A program made the translations under genes and the position numbers. This document shows, piece after piece, positions 17,493 through 26,127 of a DNA stretch of 64,000 nt. Source of the stretch: VRUE01 sp963728835 (GTDB lineage Bacteria; Actinomycetota; Thermoleophilia; Solirubrobacterales; 70-9); assembly GCA_963728835.1 (NCBI GenBank), contig CAVSKZ010000003.1, forward strand, positions 186,001 through 250,000. The letters are read 5' to 3'. The first letter of the stretch is position 1, and each line of letters opens with the position of its first letter. The notes below the pieces were generated by a model that worked only from the letters and a program-made list of their open reading frames with translations, ran no database searches and had not been told where the DNA came from.

Positions 17493-17825
17493 TCAGCGGT
17501 GGGGGCGCCGGCCGGAGGGATGGCGACCGCGCTGCTCCAGCTTCGACTGCGCCGACTCGCCGGCCGGCACGCGGCGCGCATCGCGCAGCTCCGGGATCAG
17601 CAGCTCTTCGGCGCAGCGACGATGCCAGTGGTGGTGTTCGGTGCCGCCGAGGCGGAAGACGTACTGGACGACGACGTGCTCGCTGCCGATCTCGATCTCG
17701 CCATGGCAGGCGGGGCAGCGGTAGAGCTTGCGCGAGATGCCGCGGATCACCCAGGCCTCGTCGCCCTCTTCGGTCAGGCCCCGCACGCTCCAGCGCTTGT
17801 CTGGCAGCCCGGCGAGGTCCGCCAC
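17493..17825 (-). CDS. small metal-binding-type protein
   Basis: A 110-aa protein with a likely zinc site: CPAC followed about 30 residues later by HHHWHRRC. The N-terminus reads ADLAGLPDKRWSVRGLTEEG and the C-terminal third is basic and probably disordered. GTG 17825 was chosen as the nearest start after the upstream gene's stop; the frame is open further upstream but the extra part is only a shadow. No enzyme family is recognised. It lies four bases after one membrane-protein gene and directly before another, within the same operon. Confidence 0.65.
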   Translation of the reverse strand: MADLAGLPDKRWSVRGLTEEGDEAWVIRGISRKLYRCPACHGEIEIGSEHVVVQYVFRLGGTEHHHWHRRCAEELLIPELRDARRVPAGESAQSKLEQRGRHPSGRRPHR

Positions 17826-17829
17826 GGCG

Positions 17830-18225
17830 TTACCTCCGGGAGAGCCAGGCGAAGCCGGCGGCCATCGCCAGGTTCGAGATCCCGGCGAGGCGCAGGCCCA
17901 GCTTCGCGCCGGGGCGGCTGACGGCTGACGATTCCGCCCAGAGCGCGTCGGTGGCGATCTCGGTGCCGCGCAGCCATGCCAGCGCCCACCAGTCGCGCTG
18001 CTCGCCGCGGCGGTCGGCGAGCGCGTGGGCCGCCGCAAAGGTGAGCCAGATCGGGCCGCAGCGACGGAAGAGGTGTTCGGCGTCGGGTGACGGGTGCTCG
18101 TGCCCGAGCACCTTCAGGGTCGTCGCCGGGGCGAGGATCGCCGCGCTGCCGAGGACCAAGTCGAAGGCGACCATGTTGCGGTTGGTGAGGCGCAGCGCCT
18201 GTTCGAGCGTCATCGCAGTGCCCAT
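17830..18225 (-). CDS. small membrane protein
   Basis: A 131-aa protein with about three hydrophobic segments (NRNMVAFDLVLGSAAILAP, CGPIWLTFAAAHALA, LRLAGISNLAMAAGFAWLS). I do not recognise the family. It is the first gene of the - strand run and is divergent from the RpiR-type regulator at 18289, with only 63 bases between them that must carry both promoters. The start could also be the ATG at 18213, four codons in. Confidence 0.7.
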   Translation of the reverse strand: MGTAMTLEQALRLTNRNMVAFDLVLGSAAILAPATTLKVLGHEHPSPDAEHLFRRCGPIWLTFAAAHALADRRGEQRDWWALAWLRGTEIATDALWAESSAVSRPGAKLGLRLAGISNLAMAAGFAWLSRR

Positions 18226-18288
18226 CCAACCAGATCCTTCCGGTGGCCGCCGGAAGGGAAAGCGTGCGGTCCGGCGAATCTGAGGCCC

Positions 18289-19146
18289 GTGACCAAGACC
18301 GCAACCAAATCAGCCGCGCAGCTCAAGAGCCTCTCCGATTACATCCAGGAGCGCTTCGACGAGTTCTCCCGCTCCCAGAAAGACGTCGCCCGCTACATCG
18401 TCGACCACCTCGACGAGGCGGCCTTCCTCACCGCAGAGGAGCTGGCCCGGCGGGCGAGCACATCTTCCTCCACAGTCGTGCGCTTCTCCCAGGCCCTCGG
18501 GTTCGAGGGATATCCGGAGCTTCAACAGGCGGCGATCGAGGAGTACCGGACGTCCGGGGCGGCGACGAACGGGGCGTCCAGCGCCGGCTCGCTCTTCTCC
18601 TTCGACCACTCCGAGCTGGAGGGGTCGCTGGGCGCCGACTACGCGAATCTCGAGGAAACGGCGCGCAAGCTGACGCGCGAGCAGGTCGACGGGGCGGTCG
18701 CGGCGCTGGCAGGGGCCCAGCGAGTCGTGATCGTCGGCGTCGACCAGATGGCCTTCTTCGCCAGCTACCTCCGGCACACGCTCAGCCTGCTCGACATCAG
18801 GGCCGAAATCGTCGCCAGCACCGGCGGCGAGTCCCTGCAGCGGCTGGGACGGATAGACGACGAGACGCTCGTCATCATCCTCTCCTCCGGCCGCGCCCAC
18901 CCTCTTCTGCTGCGTGCGATGAAGCTCTCGCTGCACCGTAACGCGCGTACCCTGGCAATCTCCGACGCGTCGATGTCCGAGGTGGGGGAGGACGCCGAGC
19001 TGACGCTCTACTACTCCTCCAACAGCCCCTCCTTCGCCCGCTCCAACACCGCTCTCATGGCGTTGGTCCAGGCTCTCGCCCACGGCCTCTATGCCCGGGA
19101 CGAAGACAGCCACAAAGACCGCATCAGGGCCTACAAACTCAAGTAG
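18289..19146 (+). CDS. RpiR-type (MurR/RpiR) transcriptional regulator with SIS domain
   Basis: A 285-aa regulator. The N-terminal helix-turn-helix of the RpiR family is seen in FSRSQKDVARYIVDHLDEAA, then FLTAEELARRASTSSSTVVR and FSQALGFEGYPELQ, residues ~20-80. A C-terminal SIS phosphosugar-binding domain (VDGAVAALAGAQRVVIVGVD, then LVIILSSGRAHPLLLRAMKL) covers ~130-270. Such proteins sense a phosphosugar and control sugar-catabolism genes. The GTG 18289 start lacks a strong ribosome site; the frame is open upstream. No sugar genes are adjacent, so the target is not evident. Confidence 0.85.
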   Translation: MTKTATKSAAQLKSLSDYIQERFDEFSRSQKDVARYIVDHLDEAAFLTAEELARRASTSSSTVVRFSQALGFEGYPELQQAAIEEYRTSGAATNGASSAGSLFSFDHSELEGSLGADYANLEETARKLTREQVDGAVAALAGAQRVVIVGVDQMAFFASYLRHTLSLLDIRAEIVASTGGESLQRLGRIDDETLVIILSSGRAHPLLLRAMKLSLHRNARTLAISDASMSEVGEDAELTLYYSSNSPSFARSNTALMALVQALAHGLYARDEDSHKDRIRAYKLK

Positions 19147-19162
19147 CGAAGCTGACGACGTT

Positions 19163-19254
19163 GGCCCGCGGGTCCTGTCGCTGCAGGGGACCCACCGCCC
19201 CTTCCGGTCGCTAAAGCGTCCTCAGGGGCGGTCCCCCCTACAGCGCCACCCGCG
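19163..19254 (-). repeat. palindromic repeat family A, copy 1 (reverse orientation)
   Basis: Near-identical reverse complement of the copy at 58219-58315 (about nine in ten bases match by eye). It shows the family's parts in reverse: cccgcgggtcctgtcg, an arm gcaggggacccaccgcccct, an apical cgctaaagcg hairpin and the opposing arm aggggcggtccccc. It is intergenic here, between the RpiR-type gene and pdxS. Together with the next copy it fills most of the 250-base gap, apart from a short stretch before pdxS. Confidence 0.8.
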
Positions 19255-19280
19255 GGAGATGCGTCGCCTGTTCCCGTTCC

Positions 19281-19377
19281 TCGCGGGGGGTGGCGTGGAT
19301 TTGGGGGACCAGCCCGAGGAAGCTTTAGCTACCGCAGGGCTGGTGGCACCAAATCCGCGACAGGACCCGCCGCGCCG
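19281..19377 (+). repeat. palindromic repeat family A, copy 2
   Basis: Opens with cgcggggggtggcg and closes with cgacaggacccgccgcgcc, as in the other copies. The inner arms are ggatttgggggaccagccc and gggctggtggcaccaaatcc, and the apical hairpin is agctttagct. The arms differ from copy 1 on both sides in a way that keeps pairing. It ends about 20 bases before the pdxS start and may form an RNA hairpin in its leader or upstream of its promoter. Confidence 0.8.
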
Positions 19378-19396
19378 GAGACGTAAGATGCGGGGA

Positions 19397-20287
19397 ATGG
19401 CTGCCGAACGCGCTACGTTTCGCTTGAAGACGGGTCTTGCCGAGATGCTCAAGGGCGGGGTGATCATGGACGTGGTGACGCCTGAGCAGGCTCGGATTGC
19501 GGAGGATGCCGGGGCTTGTGCCGTTATGGCGCTCGAGCGGGTTCCGGCGGACATTCGCCGGGACGGCGGGGTTGCGCGGATGTCGGACCCGGCGATGATC
19601 AAGGGGATCCAGGAGGCAGTGACGATCCCCGTCATGGCCAAGGCGCGTATCGGCCACTTCGCGGAGGCCCAGGTGCTGCAGGCGCTCGAGGTCGACTACA
19701 TCGACGAGTCGGAGGTCCTGACCCCGGCCGACGAGCGCAATCACATCGACAAGCTTGCCTTCGAGGTCCCGTTCGTCTGCGGCGCGACCAACCTGGGCGA
19801 GGCCCTGCGGCGGATCGGCGAGGGGGCGGCGATGATCCGTTCCAAGGGCGAGGCCGGGACGGGCAACGTGGTCGAGGCCGTACGCCACATGCGCGAGATC
19901 GTCGCCGGGATCAAGCGACTCGCCCAGCTCGGCCCGGAGGAGCTGGCCAGGGCCGCCAAGGAGCACCAGGCGCCGCTCGAAGTCGTGCACGAGGTCGCCG
20001 CCAACGGCAGCCTCCCGGTGCCCCTCTTCTGCGCCGGCGGCATCGCCACGCCCGCCGACGCCGCGCTGATGATGCAGCTCGGCGCCGAAGGCAACTTCGT
20101 CGGCTCGGGGATCTTCAAGAGCGACGACCCCGAGCGACGCGCCAAGGCGATCGTCGAGGCGACCACGCACTTCGACGACCCCGAGCGGGTCGCGGCCGCC
20201 TCGATCGGGCTTGGCGGCGCGATGCCGGGGCTCGAGATCGCCGAGCTGGCGGCGGCCGACGCGCTTCTGCAGGACCGCGGTGCCTGA
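19397..20287 (+). CDS. pdxS: pyridoxal 5'-phosphate synthase lyase subunit PdxS
   Basis: A 296-aa PdxS (Pdx1) that makes PLP from ribose-5-phosphate, glyceraldehyde-3-phosphate and ammonia as a (beta/alpha)8 dodecamer. Characteristic segments: MLKGGVIMDVVTPEQARIAE, VMALERVPADIR, MAKARIGHFAEAQ with the conserved Lys, EVLTPADERNHIDK, the MIRSKGEAGTGN phosphate loop and FCAGGIATPADAALMMQLGA. I chose ATG 19397 (MAAERATFRLK); ATG 19388 gives three more residues. It overlaps pdxT by eight bases, and ammonia comes from the PdxT partner. A pair of palindromic repeats lies upstream. Confidence 0.96.
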   Translation: MAAERATFRLKTGLAEMLKGGVIMDVVTPEQARIAEDAGACAVMALERVPADIRRDGGVARMSDPAMIKGIQEAVTIPVMAKARIGHFAEAQVLQALEVDYIDESEVLTPADERNHIDKLAFEVPFVCGATNLGEALRRIGEGAAMIRSKGEAGTGNVVEAVRHMREIVAGIKRLAQLGPEELARAAKEHQAPLEVVHEVAANGSLPVPLFCAGGIATPADAALMMQLGAEGNFVGSGIFKSDDPERRAKAIVEATTHFDDPERVAAASIGLGGAMPGLEIAELAAADALLQDRGA

Positions 20288-20864
20288 CCTGCGCATCGGC
20301 GTCCTCGCGATCCAGGGGGGCTTCGAAGCGCATGAGCGTGTGCTTCGGATGCTGGGCGCCGGCGTAACGGCCGTCAAAACGCCGGCCGACCTGGAGGGGC
20401 TGGACGGGCTGGTGATCCCGGGCGGCGAGAGCACGACGATCTCGAAGGGGATCGAGTCGGCCGGGCTGGCCGAGCCGATCCGGGCGCACCGCGAAGCCGG
20501 GGGAGCGGTGTTCGCCACCTGCGCTGGGATGATCGTCTGCGACGACGAGCACCTGGGGCTGATCGACGCGACGGCCGCGCGCAACGCCTTCGGCCGCCAG
20601 CTGCAGAGCTTCGAGGCGGACCTGGAGGTGGCGGGGATCGGCGAGGAGCCCCTGCGCGCCGTGTTCATCCGGGCGCCCTGGGTCGAGCGGCACGGGACGG
20701 GGGTGGAGGTCCTCGGCGAGTACGACGGCCATCCCGTGGCGATCCGCGAAGGCGGCGTGCTCGCCTGCGCCTTCCACCCCGAGCTGACCGACGATCCGCG
20801 CCTTCATGCATTGTTCATGGCGATGACGACGAACGTTCGCGAGAGAGAGGAGACAGCGCGGTGA
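20280..20864 (+). CDS. pdxT: pyridoxal 5'-phosphate synthase glutaminase subunit PdxT
   Basis: A 194-aa class I glutamine amidotransferase that releases ammonia for PdxS. IGVLAIQGGFEAHERVL is at the start, the GGES glutamine-binding motif lies in LVIPGGESTTISK, the nucleophile Cys in FATCAGMIV and the catalytic His/Glu pair in CAFHPELTDD. GTG 20280 overlaps the pdxS stop by eight bases, so it is translationally coupled. The end overlaps the next gene's GTG by four bases. Confidence 0.95.
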   Translation: MPDLRIGVLAIQGGFEAHERVLRMLGAGVTAVKTPADLEGLDGLVIPGGESTTISKGIESAGLAEPIRAHREAGGAVFATCAGMIVCDDEHLGLIDATAARNAFGRQLQSFEADLEVAGIGEEPLRAVFIRAPWVERHGTGVEVLGEYDGHPVAIREGGVLACAFHPELTDDPRLHALFMAMTTNVREREETAR

Positions 20865-21964
20865 GGGACCCAAGAGCGGAGAGCCTGGCGAAGATCCTGG
20901 TCGGGTACTCGACCAAGGTGGCCGAGGGCGAGGTGGTCTCGATCGACGGCGAGGTCGGTGCCGAGCCGCTTTTGCGGGCCGTCTACGAGGAGGTGCTGAA
21001 GGCCGGTGCCCACCCGATCCTCAACGTCGCCCTCGACGGCCTGGCCGCGGTCTACTACAAGCACGCCAGCGACGCCCAGCTGGACTGGATCTCACCGGTG
21101 ACGGAGTGGATGGCGGAGAAGGCCGATGTGCGCATCGCGATCGGCGCCAGCGCCAACACACGCGAGCTCTCCGCCATTCCGCCGGAGCGCCAGACCCGTC
21201 GCCAGACGGCCGTCGGCGACCTGCTGGGGAAGATGATGGACCGCAGCGCGGCCGGCGATTTCCGCTGGTGCTACACGCTCTACCCGACCAACGCCTACGC
21301 CTCGGAGGCCGAGATGAGCCTCGACGACTACGAGGACTTCTACTTCGGCGCCTGCCTCGCCGACGACCCCGACCCGCTGACCGCCTGGAAGCGCGCCTCG
21401 AAGGAGTGCGAACGGCTGGCGGAGTGGATCGAGGGCCACGAGGAGGTGCGGGTCACCGCGCCGGGGACCGACATCAAGCTGGGCATCGCCGGACGCAAGT
21501 TCATCCCCTGCGTCGGCGACCACAACATGCCCGACGGCGAGTTCTTCACCGGCCCGGTCGAGGACTCGGTCGAGGGCGAGGTGACCTTTCACCTGCCCGC
21601 CGTGATCGGCGGGCGCGAGGTCTCGGGGGTGCGCCTGCGCTTCGAGTCCGGGAAGGTCGTCGACGCGAGCGCGGAGAGGGGAGAGGAGTTCCTGGTCGAG
21701 CTGCTCGACACCGACGAGGGAGCCCGCCGCCTCGGCGAGCTCGGCATCGGCACCAATTACGCGATCGACCGCGGCACCCTCGAGGTCCTGCTCGACGAGA
21801 AGATCGGCGGCACCGTCCACATGGCGGTCGGCCGCAGCTACCCCGAGTCTGGCGGCGTCAACGAGTCCGCCGTCCACACCGACCTGGTCTGCGACCTCCG
21901 CCTCGGCGGCAAGCTCGAAGTCGACGGCGTCGTGATGCAGGAAGACGGCAAGTTCGTCGTCTGA
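20861..21964 (+). CDS. M29-family aminopeptidase
   Basis: A 367-aa metalloaminopeptidase of the thermophilic M29 (AmpS/PepS) family, normal length. Typical features: the N-terminal AKILVGYSTKVAEGEVVSID, the central VRVTAPGTDIKLGIAGRKF, then DHNMPDGEFFTGPVEDSVEG, and the C-terminal HMAVGRSYPESGGVNESAVH with TDLVCDL. These supply the Glu/His/Asp metal ligands of the family. It would remove N-terminal residues from peptides in the cytoplasm. It starts across the pdxT stop (GTGA), making a three-gene operon. No link to B6 metabolism is obvious. Confidence 0.9.
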   Translation: MRDPRAESLAKILVGYSTKVAEGEVVSIDGEVGAEPLLRAVYEEVLKAGAHPILNVALDGLAAVYYKHASDAQLDWISPVTEWMAEKADVRIAIGASANTRELSAIPPERQTRRQTAVGDLLGKMMDRSAAGDFRWCYTLYPTNAYASEAEMSLDDYEDFYFGACLADDPDPLTAWKRASKECERLAEWIEGHEEVRVTAPGTDIKLGIAGRKFIPCVGDHNMPDGEFFTGPVEDSVEGEVTFHLPAVIGGREVSGVRLRFESGKVVDASAERGEEFLVELLDTDEGARRLGELGIGTNYAIDRGTLEVLLDEKIGGTVHMAVGRSYPESGGVNESAVHTDLVCDLRLGGKLEVDGVVMQEDGKFVV

Positions 21965-22399
21965 CTACTGGGTCGGCAACGGCGATCCCGCGAGGAAGAA
22001 GAACCAGACGGTCAGGCAGAAGGCCGCGAGGATGACGGAGCCCATCAGGACGGCCTCGACGACGGTGGTCGAGCCGGCCCGGGGGGAGCTGTCGCGCATG
22101 CTTTTCAGCCAGGGGGCGCGCATCGGGGCAAGCTGGTTGGTGCCCGTAATCTGGATGTAGAGGCGGTTGAGGCGGCCGATCAGCCAGGCGATCAGCAGGA
22201 CGGAGACGATGATCCCGGCGGCGACGACGAAGTAGGGGCCGGTGCTCGGGAACTGCGTGTGGGAGACCTTGGACCCGATGTAGATCCAGGTCAGGGGTAT
22301 CGCGGTCCAGATCGAGAGGGCGGCGAGCAGCATCGCGACGAAGACGACGCTGGCGACCAATCCCCTGGCCGGTCTGATGCTGTGCGACTCGGTGACCAT
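21965..22399 (-). CDS. small membrane protein
   Basis: A 144-aa protein with three clear membrane helices: GLVASVVFVAMLLAALSIW, YFVVAAGIIVSVLLIAWLIG and VEAVLMGSVILAAFCLTVWF. The family is not recognised. Its stop codon abuts the aminopeptidase stop on the other strand. The upstream side is divergent from yebC with 23 bases between starts, so the two promoters must overlap. It probably resides in the inner membrane. Confidence 0.72.
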   Translation of the reverse strand: MVTESHSIRPARGLVASVVFVAMLLAALSIWTAIPLTWIYIGSKVSHTQFPSTGPYFVVAAGIIVSVLLIAWLIGRLNRLYIQITGTNQLAPMRAPWLKSMRDSSPRAGSTTVVEAVLMGSVILAAFCLTVWFFFLAGSPLPTQ

Positions 22400-22422
22400 G
22401 CCCGATTCATAGAATGCCAGCT

Positions 22423-23181
22423 ATGTCCGGTCACTCGAAGTGGTCTTCGATTAAGCACAAGAAGGGCGCCGCGGACGCCAAACGCGGAAAGCTCTTCACC
22501 AAGCTGGCGCGGGCGATCACGGTCGCGGCACGCGACGGCGGCAGCGATCCCGACGGCAATCCGGCGCTGGCGACCGCGGTCCAGAAGGCTCGCGAAGCCT
22601 CGATGCCGAAGGACAACATCCAGCGCGCGATCGACCGCGGAAGCGGCATCGGCACGGACGCCGCGGCGATCGAGCGGATCCTCTTCGAGGGCTACGGACC
22701 CGGTGGGGCGGCGATCCTGGTCGAGGCGCTGACCGACAACCGCAACCGGGCCAGCGCCGACATCCGCCACGCCTTCACCAAGCACCACGGCAGCCTCGGT
22801 GAGCCCGGGTCGGTCGCCTGGATCTTCGAGAAACGCGGCGTGGTGGCGGTCGACGCCGGCCGCTACGGCGAGGAGGACCTGATCGTCGCGATCGACGCCG
22901 GGGCCGAGGACGTGCGCGAGGACGGCGACCGCCTGCGGGTGGTCTGCGAGCCGGGCGACCTCGGCGCGGTGCGCGAGGCGCTCGAGGCGGCCGGGGTCGA
23001 GATCGCCTCGGCCGACGTCGCGATGGAGCCGAAGAGCACGGTCATGGTCAAGGGCAACGACGCGGAATGGCTGCTGCGCCTGGTCGACACGCTCGAGGAG
23101 CACGACGACGTCAACGAGGTCCACGCCAACTTCGACGTGCCCGAGGAGATCATCGAGAAGCTGGCTTCCCAAGCTGCCTAA
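22423..23181 (+). CDS. YebC/PmpR family protein
   Basis: A 252-aa member of the YebC/PmpR family, which has been described as a transcription regulator and, more recently, as a factor helping ribosomes at difficult motifs. Hallmarks: MSGHSKWSSIKHKKGAADAK at the start, KDNIQRAIDRGSG, a GYGPGGAAILVEALTDNRNR centre and VAMEPKSTVMVK near the end. ATG 22423 (MSGHSKW) is the standard family start. A tagaat -10-like hexamer lies just upstream at about 22410, so the message may have a very short leader. The ruvCAB genes follow, a common arrangement. Confidence 0.93.
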   Translation: MSGHSKWSSIKHKKGAADAKRGKLFTKLARAITVAARDGGSDPDGNPALATAVQKAREASMPKDNIQRAIDRGSGIGTDAAAIERILFEGYGPGGAAILVEALTDNRNRASADIRHAFTKHHGSLGEPGSVAWIFEKRGVVAVDAGRYGEEDLIVAIDAGAEDVREDGDRLRVVCEPGDLGAVREALEAAGVEIASADVAMEPKSTVMVKGNDAEWLLRLVDTLEEHDDVNEVHANFDVPEEIIEKLASQAA

Positions 23182-23210
23182 TGGGTGGGTTTGGCTGAGG
23201 ACGCCCCGGG

Positions 23211-23251
23211 TGTGGCGACTTTTCCGTCCATTTCACGGATAAGTCGCCACA
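23211..23251. repeat. inverted repeat, 17-base arms
   Basis: Arms tgtggcgacttttccgt and acggataagtcgccaca pair with one mismatch around a 7-base loop. There is no T run, so it is not a normal terminator. It lies in the 222-base gap between yebC and ruvC; a smaller GC-rich palindrome (gcggccgtaggccgc) follows at about 23276-23290. The gcgactttt core is shared with the hairpin in front of carA. Confidence 0.65.
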
Positions 23252-23403
23252 TCCATCGTTTCTCCGATGCTTGCGCGGCCGTAGGCCGCGCTCCTGGTTG
23301 CCCCGCGCCTACGCGCGGTGCTCAATTCGACTGGAGGACGGCCATGCTCCTCCCACCCCACGTCGCCGGAAGGCATCCGGGGCTACTCCCAGAATCACCT
23401 CCC

Positions 23404-23934
23404 ATGCAAGTCGTGATGGGGATCGACCCCGGGGCAGCCAACCTCGGCTTCGGGGTGGTCAGGATCGAGGGCACTCGCATGGTCGCGCTCGACGGCGGCG
23501 TCGTCGAGACCTCGCCCGAGCTGCCGATGGAGTTGCGCCTGGAGCGCATCCACGGCGCCCTCTCGGAGCTCATCGAGTGGCACGAGCCCAGGGCGATGGC
23601 GCTCGAGGACCTCTACTTCGGCAAGAACGTCCACTCGGCAATGGCAGTCGGCCGGGCCAGCGGGGCGGCGATGCTGGCGGCGGCCCAGGGCGGCGTACGT
23701 TGCTTTACCTACACGCCGCAGGCGATCAAGAAGGCCGTATGCGGGTCCGGTGCGGCCGGCAAGGAGCAGGTGCAGCGGATGGTCGGCACCCTGCTCGGCC
23801 TGCCCGAGCCGCCGACGCCCGACCACGCCGCCGACGCGCTCGCGGTGGCGATCTGCCACGGCGGCGGCAGCGGGCACCAGGCGGCCGTCGCGGCCGCGGG
23901 AACCGTGGCGCAGGGCTCGAGGCCGGCGGCATGA
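23404..23934 (+). CDS. ruvC: crossover junction endodeoxyribonuclease RuvC
   Basis: A 176-aa Holliday-junction resolvase. MGIDPGAANLGFGVV carries the first catalytic Asp, MALEDLYFGKNVHSAMAVGR the catalytic Glu, and the last acidic pair is in TPDHAADALAVAICH. ATG 23404 is the natural start; the frame is open further upstream without homology. It is followed by ruvA with an ATGA overlap and acts with RuvAB in recombinational repair. Confidence 0.95.
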   Translation: MQVVMGIDPGAANLGFGVVRIEGTRMVALDGGVVETSPELPMELRLERIHGALSELIEWHEPRAMALEDLYFGKNVHSAMAVGRASGAAMLAAAQGGVRCFTYTPQAIKKAVCGSGAAGKEQVQRMVGTLLGLPEPPTPDHAADALAVAICHGGGSGHQAAVAAAGTVAQGSRPAA

Positions 23935-24525
23935 TCGCGGCCGTTCGCGGAGAGGTGATGGTGCGCCGCCCCGACCACGTGGTCATCGACGCCGGCGGCG
24001 TCGGCTACCGGCTGGCAGTCTCGGCGGAGACCCTGAAGGCGGTGCCGGCAACCGGGCGCGAGGCCTTCCTGCACGCCGAGCTCGATCTCCCGCGAGGACT
24101 CGCTCGCCCTCTTCGGCTTCGCCTCCGAGGAGGAGCGCGACCTGTTCGGCGAGCTGATCTCGGTCAGCGGCGTCGGGCCCAAGGTGGCCCTCGCCGCGCT
24201 CTCGGGCGGGCCCGCGCGCGAGCTCCTGCGTGCGATCGCGGCCGGCGACGCCAAGCGCTTCCAGGCCGTGCCGGGCATCGGCAAGCGGACCTCCGAGCGG
24301 ATCATCGTCGAGCTGCGGGAGAAGATCGCCGGGGCGCTGGAGGAAGAGGTGGCTCCGGCCGGCGACGGCGAGGACGCCCGTTCCCTCGCTCGCGACGGCC
24401 TGGTCAACCTCGGCTACGCGCCGCTTGAGGCCGAGCAGCTCCTCGACGGGATCGACAGCGGCGACGCCGAGGAGCTGATCGCGGCCGCCCTGCGCAAGGC
24501 CGGGGCGTCGAGGAGCAAGGCGTGA
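23931..24525 (+). CDS. ruvA: Holliday junction DNA helicase subunit RuvA (frameshifted near 24084)
   Basis: RuvA binds the four-way junction for RuvB. The N-terminal OB domain begins at ATG 23931 (IAAVRGEVMVRRPDHVVIDA, GVGYRLAVSAETLKAVPA, FLHAEL) and then runs out of frame. After one extra base at about 24084 the second frame reads ISREDSLALFGFASEEERDL, then FGELISVSGVGPKVALAALS with its helix-hairpin-helix motif, and later GIGKRTSERIIVELREKI. It ends at 24525. The restored length of about 197 aa is normal. As recombination genes are intact on both sides, a sequence error is more likely than real inactivation. Confidence 0.9.
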
Positions 24526-25592
24526 GCGGCTCGAAACGCATACGCACCCCGGGGATCGACGATCTGCCCGAGACCGGCGACGTGCGTGTGCACGACGCCC
24601 GGGCCGATCTGCCCGACGAGGACCTCGACCGCTCGCTGCGCCCGCGCCGGCTCGCCGACTTCGTCAACCAGACCCAGGTCACCGACCAGCTGGCGATCTT
24701 CATCGAGGCCGCGCGTGGCCGCGACGAGCCCCTCGACCACGTCCTGCTGGCCGGCCCGCCCGGCCTCGGCAAGACCTCGCTGGCCCACATCGTCGCGGAG
24801 GAGATGGGGGTGCCGATGGTGCAGACCGCAGGCCCGGCGCTGGAGCGCAAGGCCGACGTCGCCTCCTTCCTCACCGCCCTGGAGCCCGGCAGCGTCTTCT
24901 TCGTCGACGAGATCCACCGGCTCGGCCGCGCCGTCGAGGAGACGCTCTACCCGGCGATGGAGGACGGAGAGCTGCCGGTCGTGCTCGGCCAGGGCGCCGG
25001 CGCCCGCACCGTCACCCTGCCGCTGCCGCCCTTCACGCTGATCGGCGCCACCACCAGGGCCGGGCTGCTGACGACGCCGCTGCGGGACCGCTTCGGCCTC
25101 TCCCACCGGCTCGAGCACTACAGCCCCGAGGACCTGGGGGAGATCGTCGTACGCTCGGCGGGCATCCTCGGCGTCGCGATCGATGCCGAGGGGGCGCGGA
25201 CGATCGCCGAGCGCTCCCGCGGCACGCCCCGGGTCGCCAACCGGCTGCTGAAGCGGGTGCGGGACTTCGCCCAGGTCAAGGACCGCGGGGCGATCGACGC
25301 CGAGGTCGCGGCCTGCGCCCTGGAGATGCTCGAGGTCGACGCCGGCGGCCTCGACCGCAGCGACCGCGCCCTGCTCGACACGGTCGCCAGCAAGTTCGCC
25401 GGGGGCCCCGTCGGCCTCTCGACCCTGGCCGTCGCGATCGGCGAGGAGGCCGACACGGTCGAGGACGTGCTCGAGCCGTATCTGCTCCAGCAGGGCCTGC
25501 TGAAGCGGACCCCGAGGGGCCGCGTGATCACCCAGAGAGCCTACGAGCACCTGGGCCTGCAGATTCCCGATGCCGCAAGAAGCCTCTTCTAA
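24522..25592 (+). CDS. ruvB: Holliday junction branch-migration ATPase RuvB
   Basis: A 356-aa AAA+ motor, normal length. Walker A is GPPGLGKTSLAH, Walker B is VFFVDEIHRL, sensor 1 lies in TLIGATTRAGLL, the arginine finger region in LRDRFGLSHRLEHY, and the winged-helix C-terminus has LLKRTPRGRVITQRAYEHLG. GTG 24522 overlaps the ruvA stop by four bases, completing ruvC-ruvA-ruvB. Confidence 0.96.
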   Translation: MSGSKRIRTPGIDDLPETGDVRVHDARADLPDEDLDRSLRPRRLADFVNQTQVTDQLAIFIEAARGRDEPLDHVLLAGPPGLGKTSLAHIVAEEMGVPMVQTAGPALERKADVASFLTALEPGSVFFVDEIHRLGRAVEETLYPAMEDGELPVVLGQGAGARTVTLPLPPFTLIGATTRAGLLTTPLRDRFGLSHRLEHYSPEDLGEIVVRSAGILGVAIDAEGARTIAERSRGTPRVANRLLKRVRDFAQVKDRGAIDAEVAACALEMLEVDAGGLDRSDRALLDTVASKFAGGPVGLSTLAVAIGEEADTVEDVLEPYLLQQGLLKRTPRGRVITQRAYEHLGLQIPDAARSLF

Positions 25593-25619
25593 AAGTCACT
25601 CTCAGTAACCTGGCGGGGG

Positions 25620-26112
25620 ATGCCGTTCTTCATCTGCCCCAATTGCGGCCATAGGGAGGCCAGCGCGGAGCGAACCGCAGGCTTCAGCACCCGTCCCAAG
25701 GGCTGCTCCAAATGCGGCTTCGGCTTCGTCTTCGAGCCTGCTGGACGACTACTACCCGGCACCGAACGCGGCCTTCTTCGTCTGCGACCAGCAGGCCAGG
25801 GTGATCGACGCCGGCCGGGGCAGCTTCGAGCTGACCGGTCTCACCGACGAGGACGTGATCGGCCGGCCGGTGCAGGAGGTGCTCGGGCTCGAATGGCGCG
25901 AGCCGGACGAGCGCCGCGAGCCGCCCCAGGCGGGCAACGGCGGCGCCTCGGGCGACCCGATCGAAACATCGCTGGAGTGGGGGGTGCGCTCGCTGGGAAA
26001 GCGGGTCTCGGTGAACGCCGAGGGCGACCTGCCGGCGGAGGCCGTCGCCGATGTGTTCCCCGCCTACGACGACGACGGTGGGCTTCTCATCGTCCTCACG
26101 CCGGAGGGCTAG
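25620..26112 (+). CDS. zinc-ribbon plus PAS-like protein (frameshifted near 25737)
   Basis: The first frame gives an N-terminal zinc ribbon (FFICPNCGHREAS, then GCSKCGFGFVFE). After a single extra base at about 25737 the second frame reads LLDDYYPAPNAAFFVCDQQA, RVIDAGRGSFELTGLTDEDV and IGRPVQEVLGL, which is a PAS-domain pattern, ending in an acidic tail at 26112. The restored protein of about 163 aa would be a small redox or signal sensor, possibly binding zinc and a ligand. It sits between ruvB and secDF on the same strand, 27 and 15 bases away. The family is not one I can name. Confidence 0.7.
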
Positions 26113-26127
26113 GGCGATGCGGAAGGG

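Noticed and set aside
16793..18283. A 496-codon + strand frame covering several - strand genes
   Set aside because: It spans several genes with clear membrane or metal-binding products on the other strand and shows repetitive His/Glu/Asp-rich shadow sequence.
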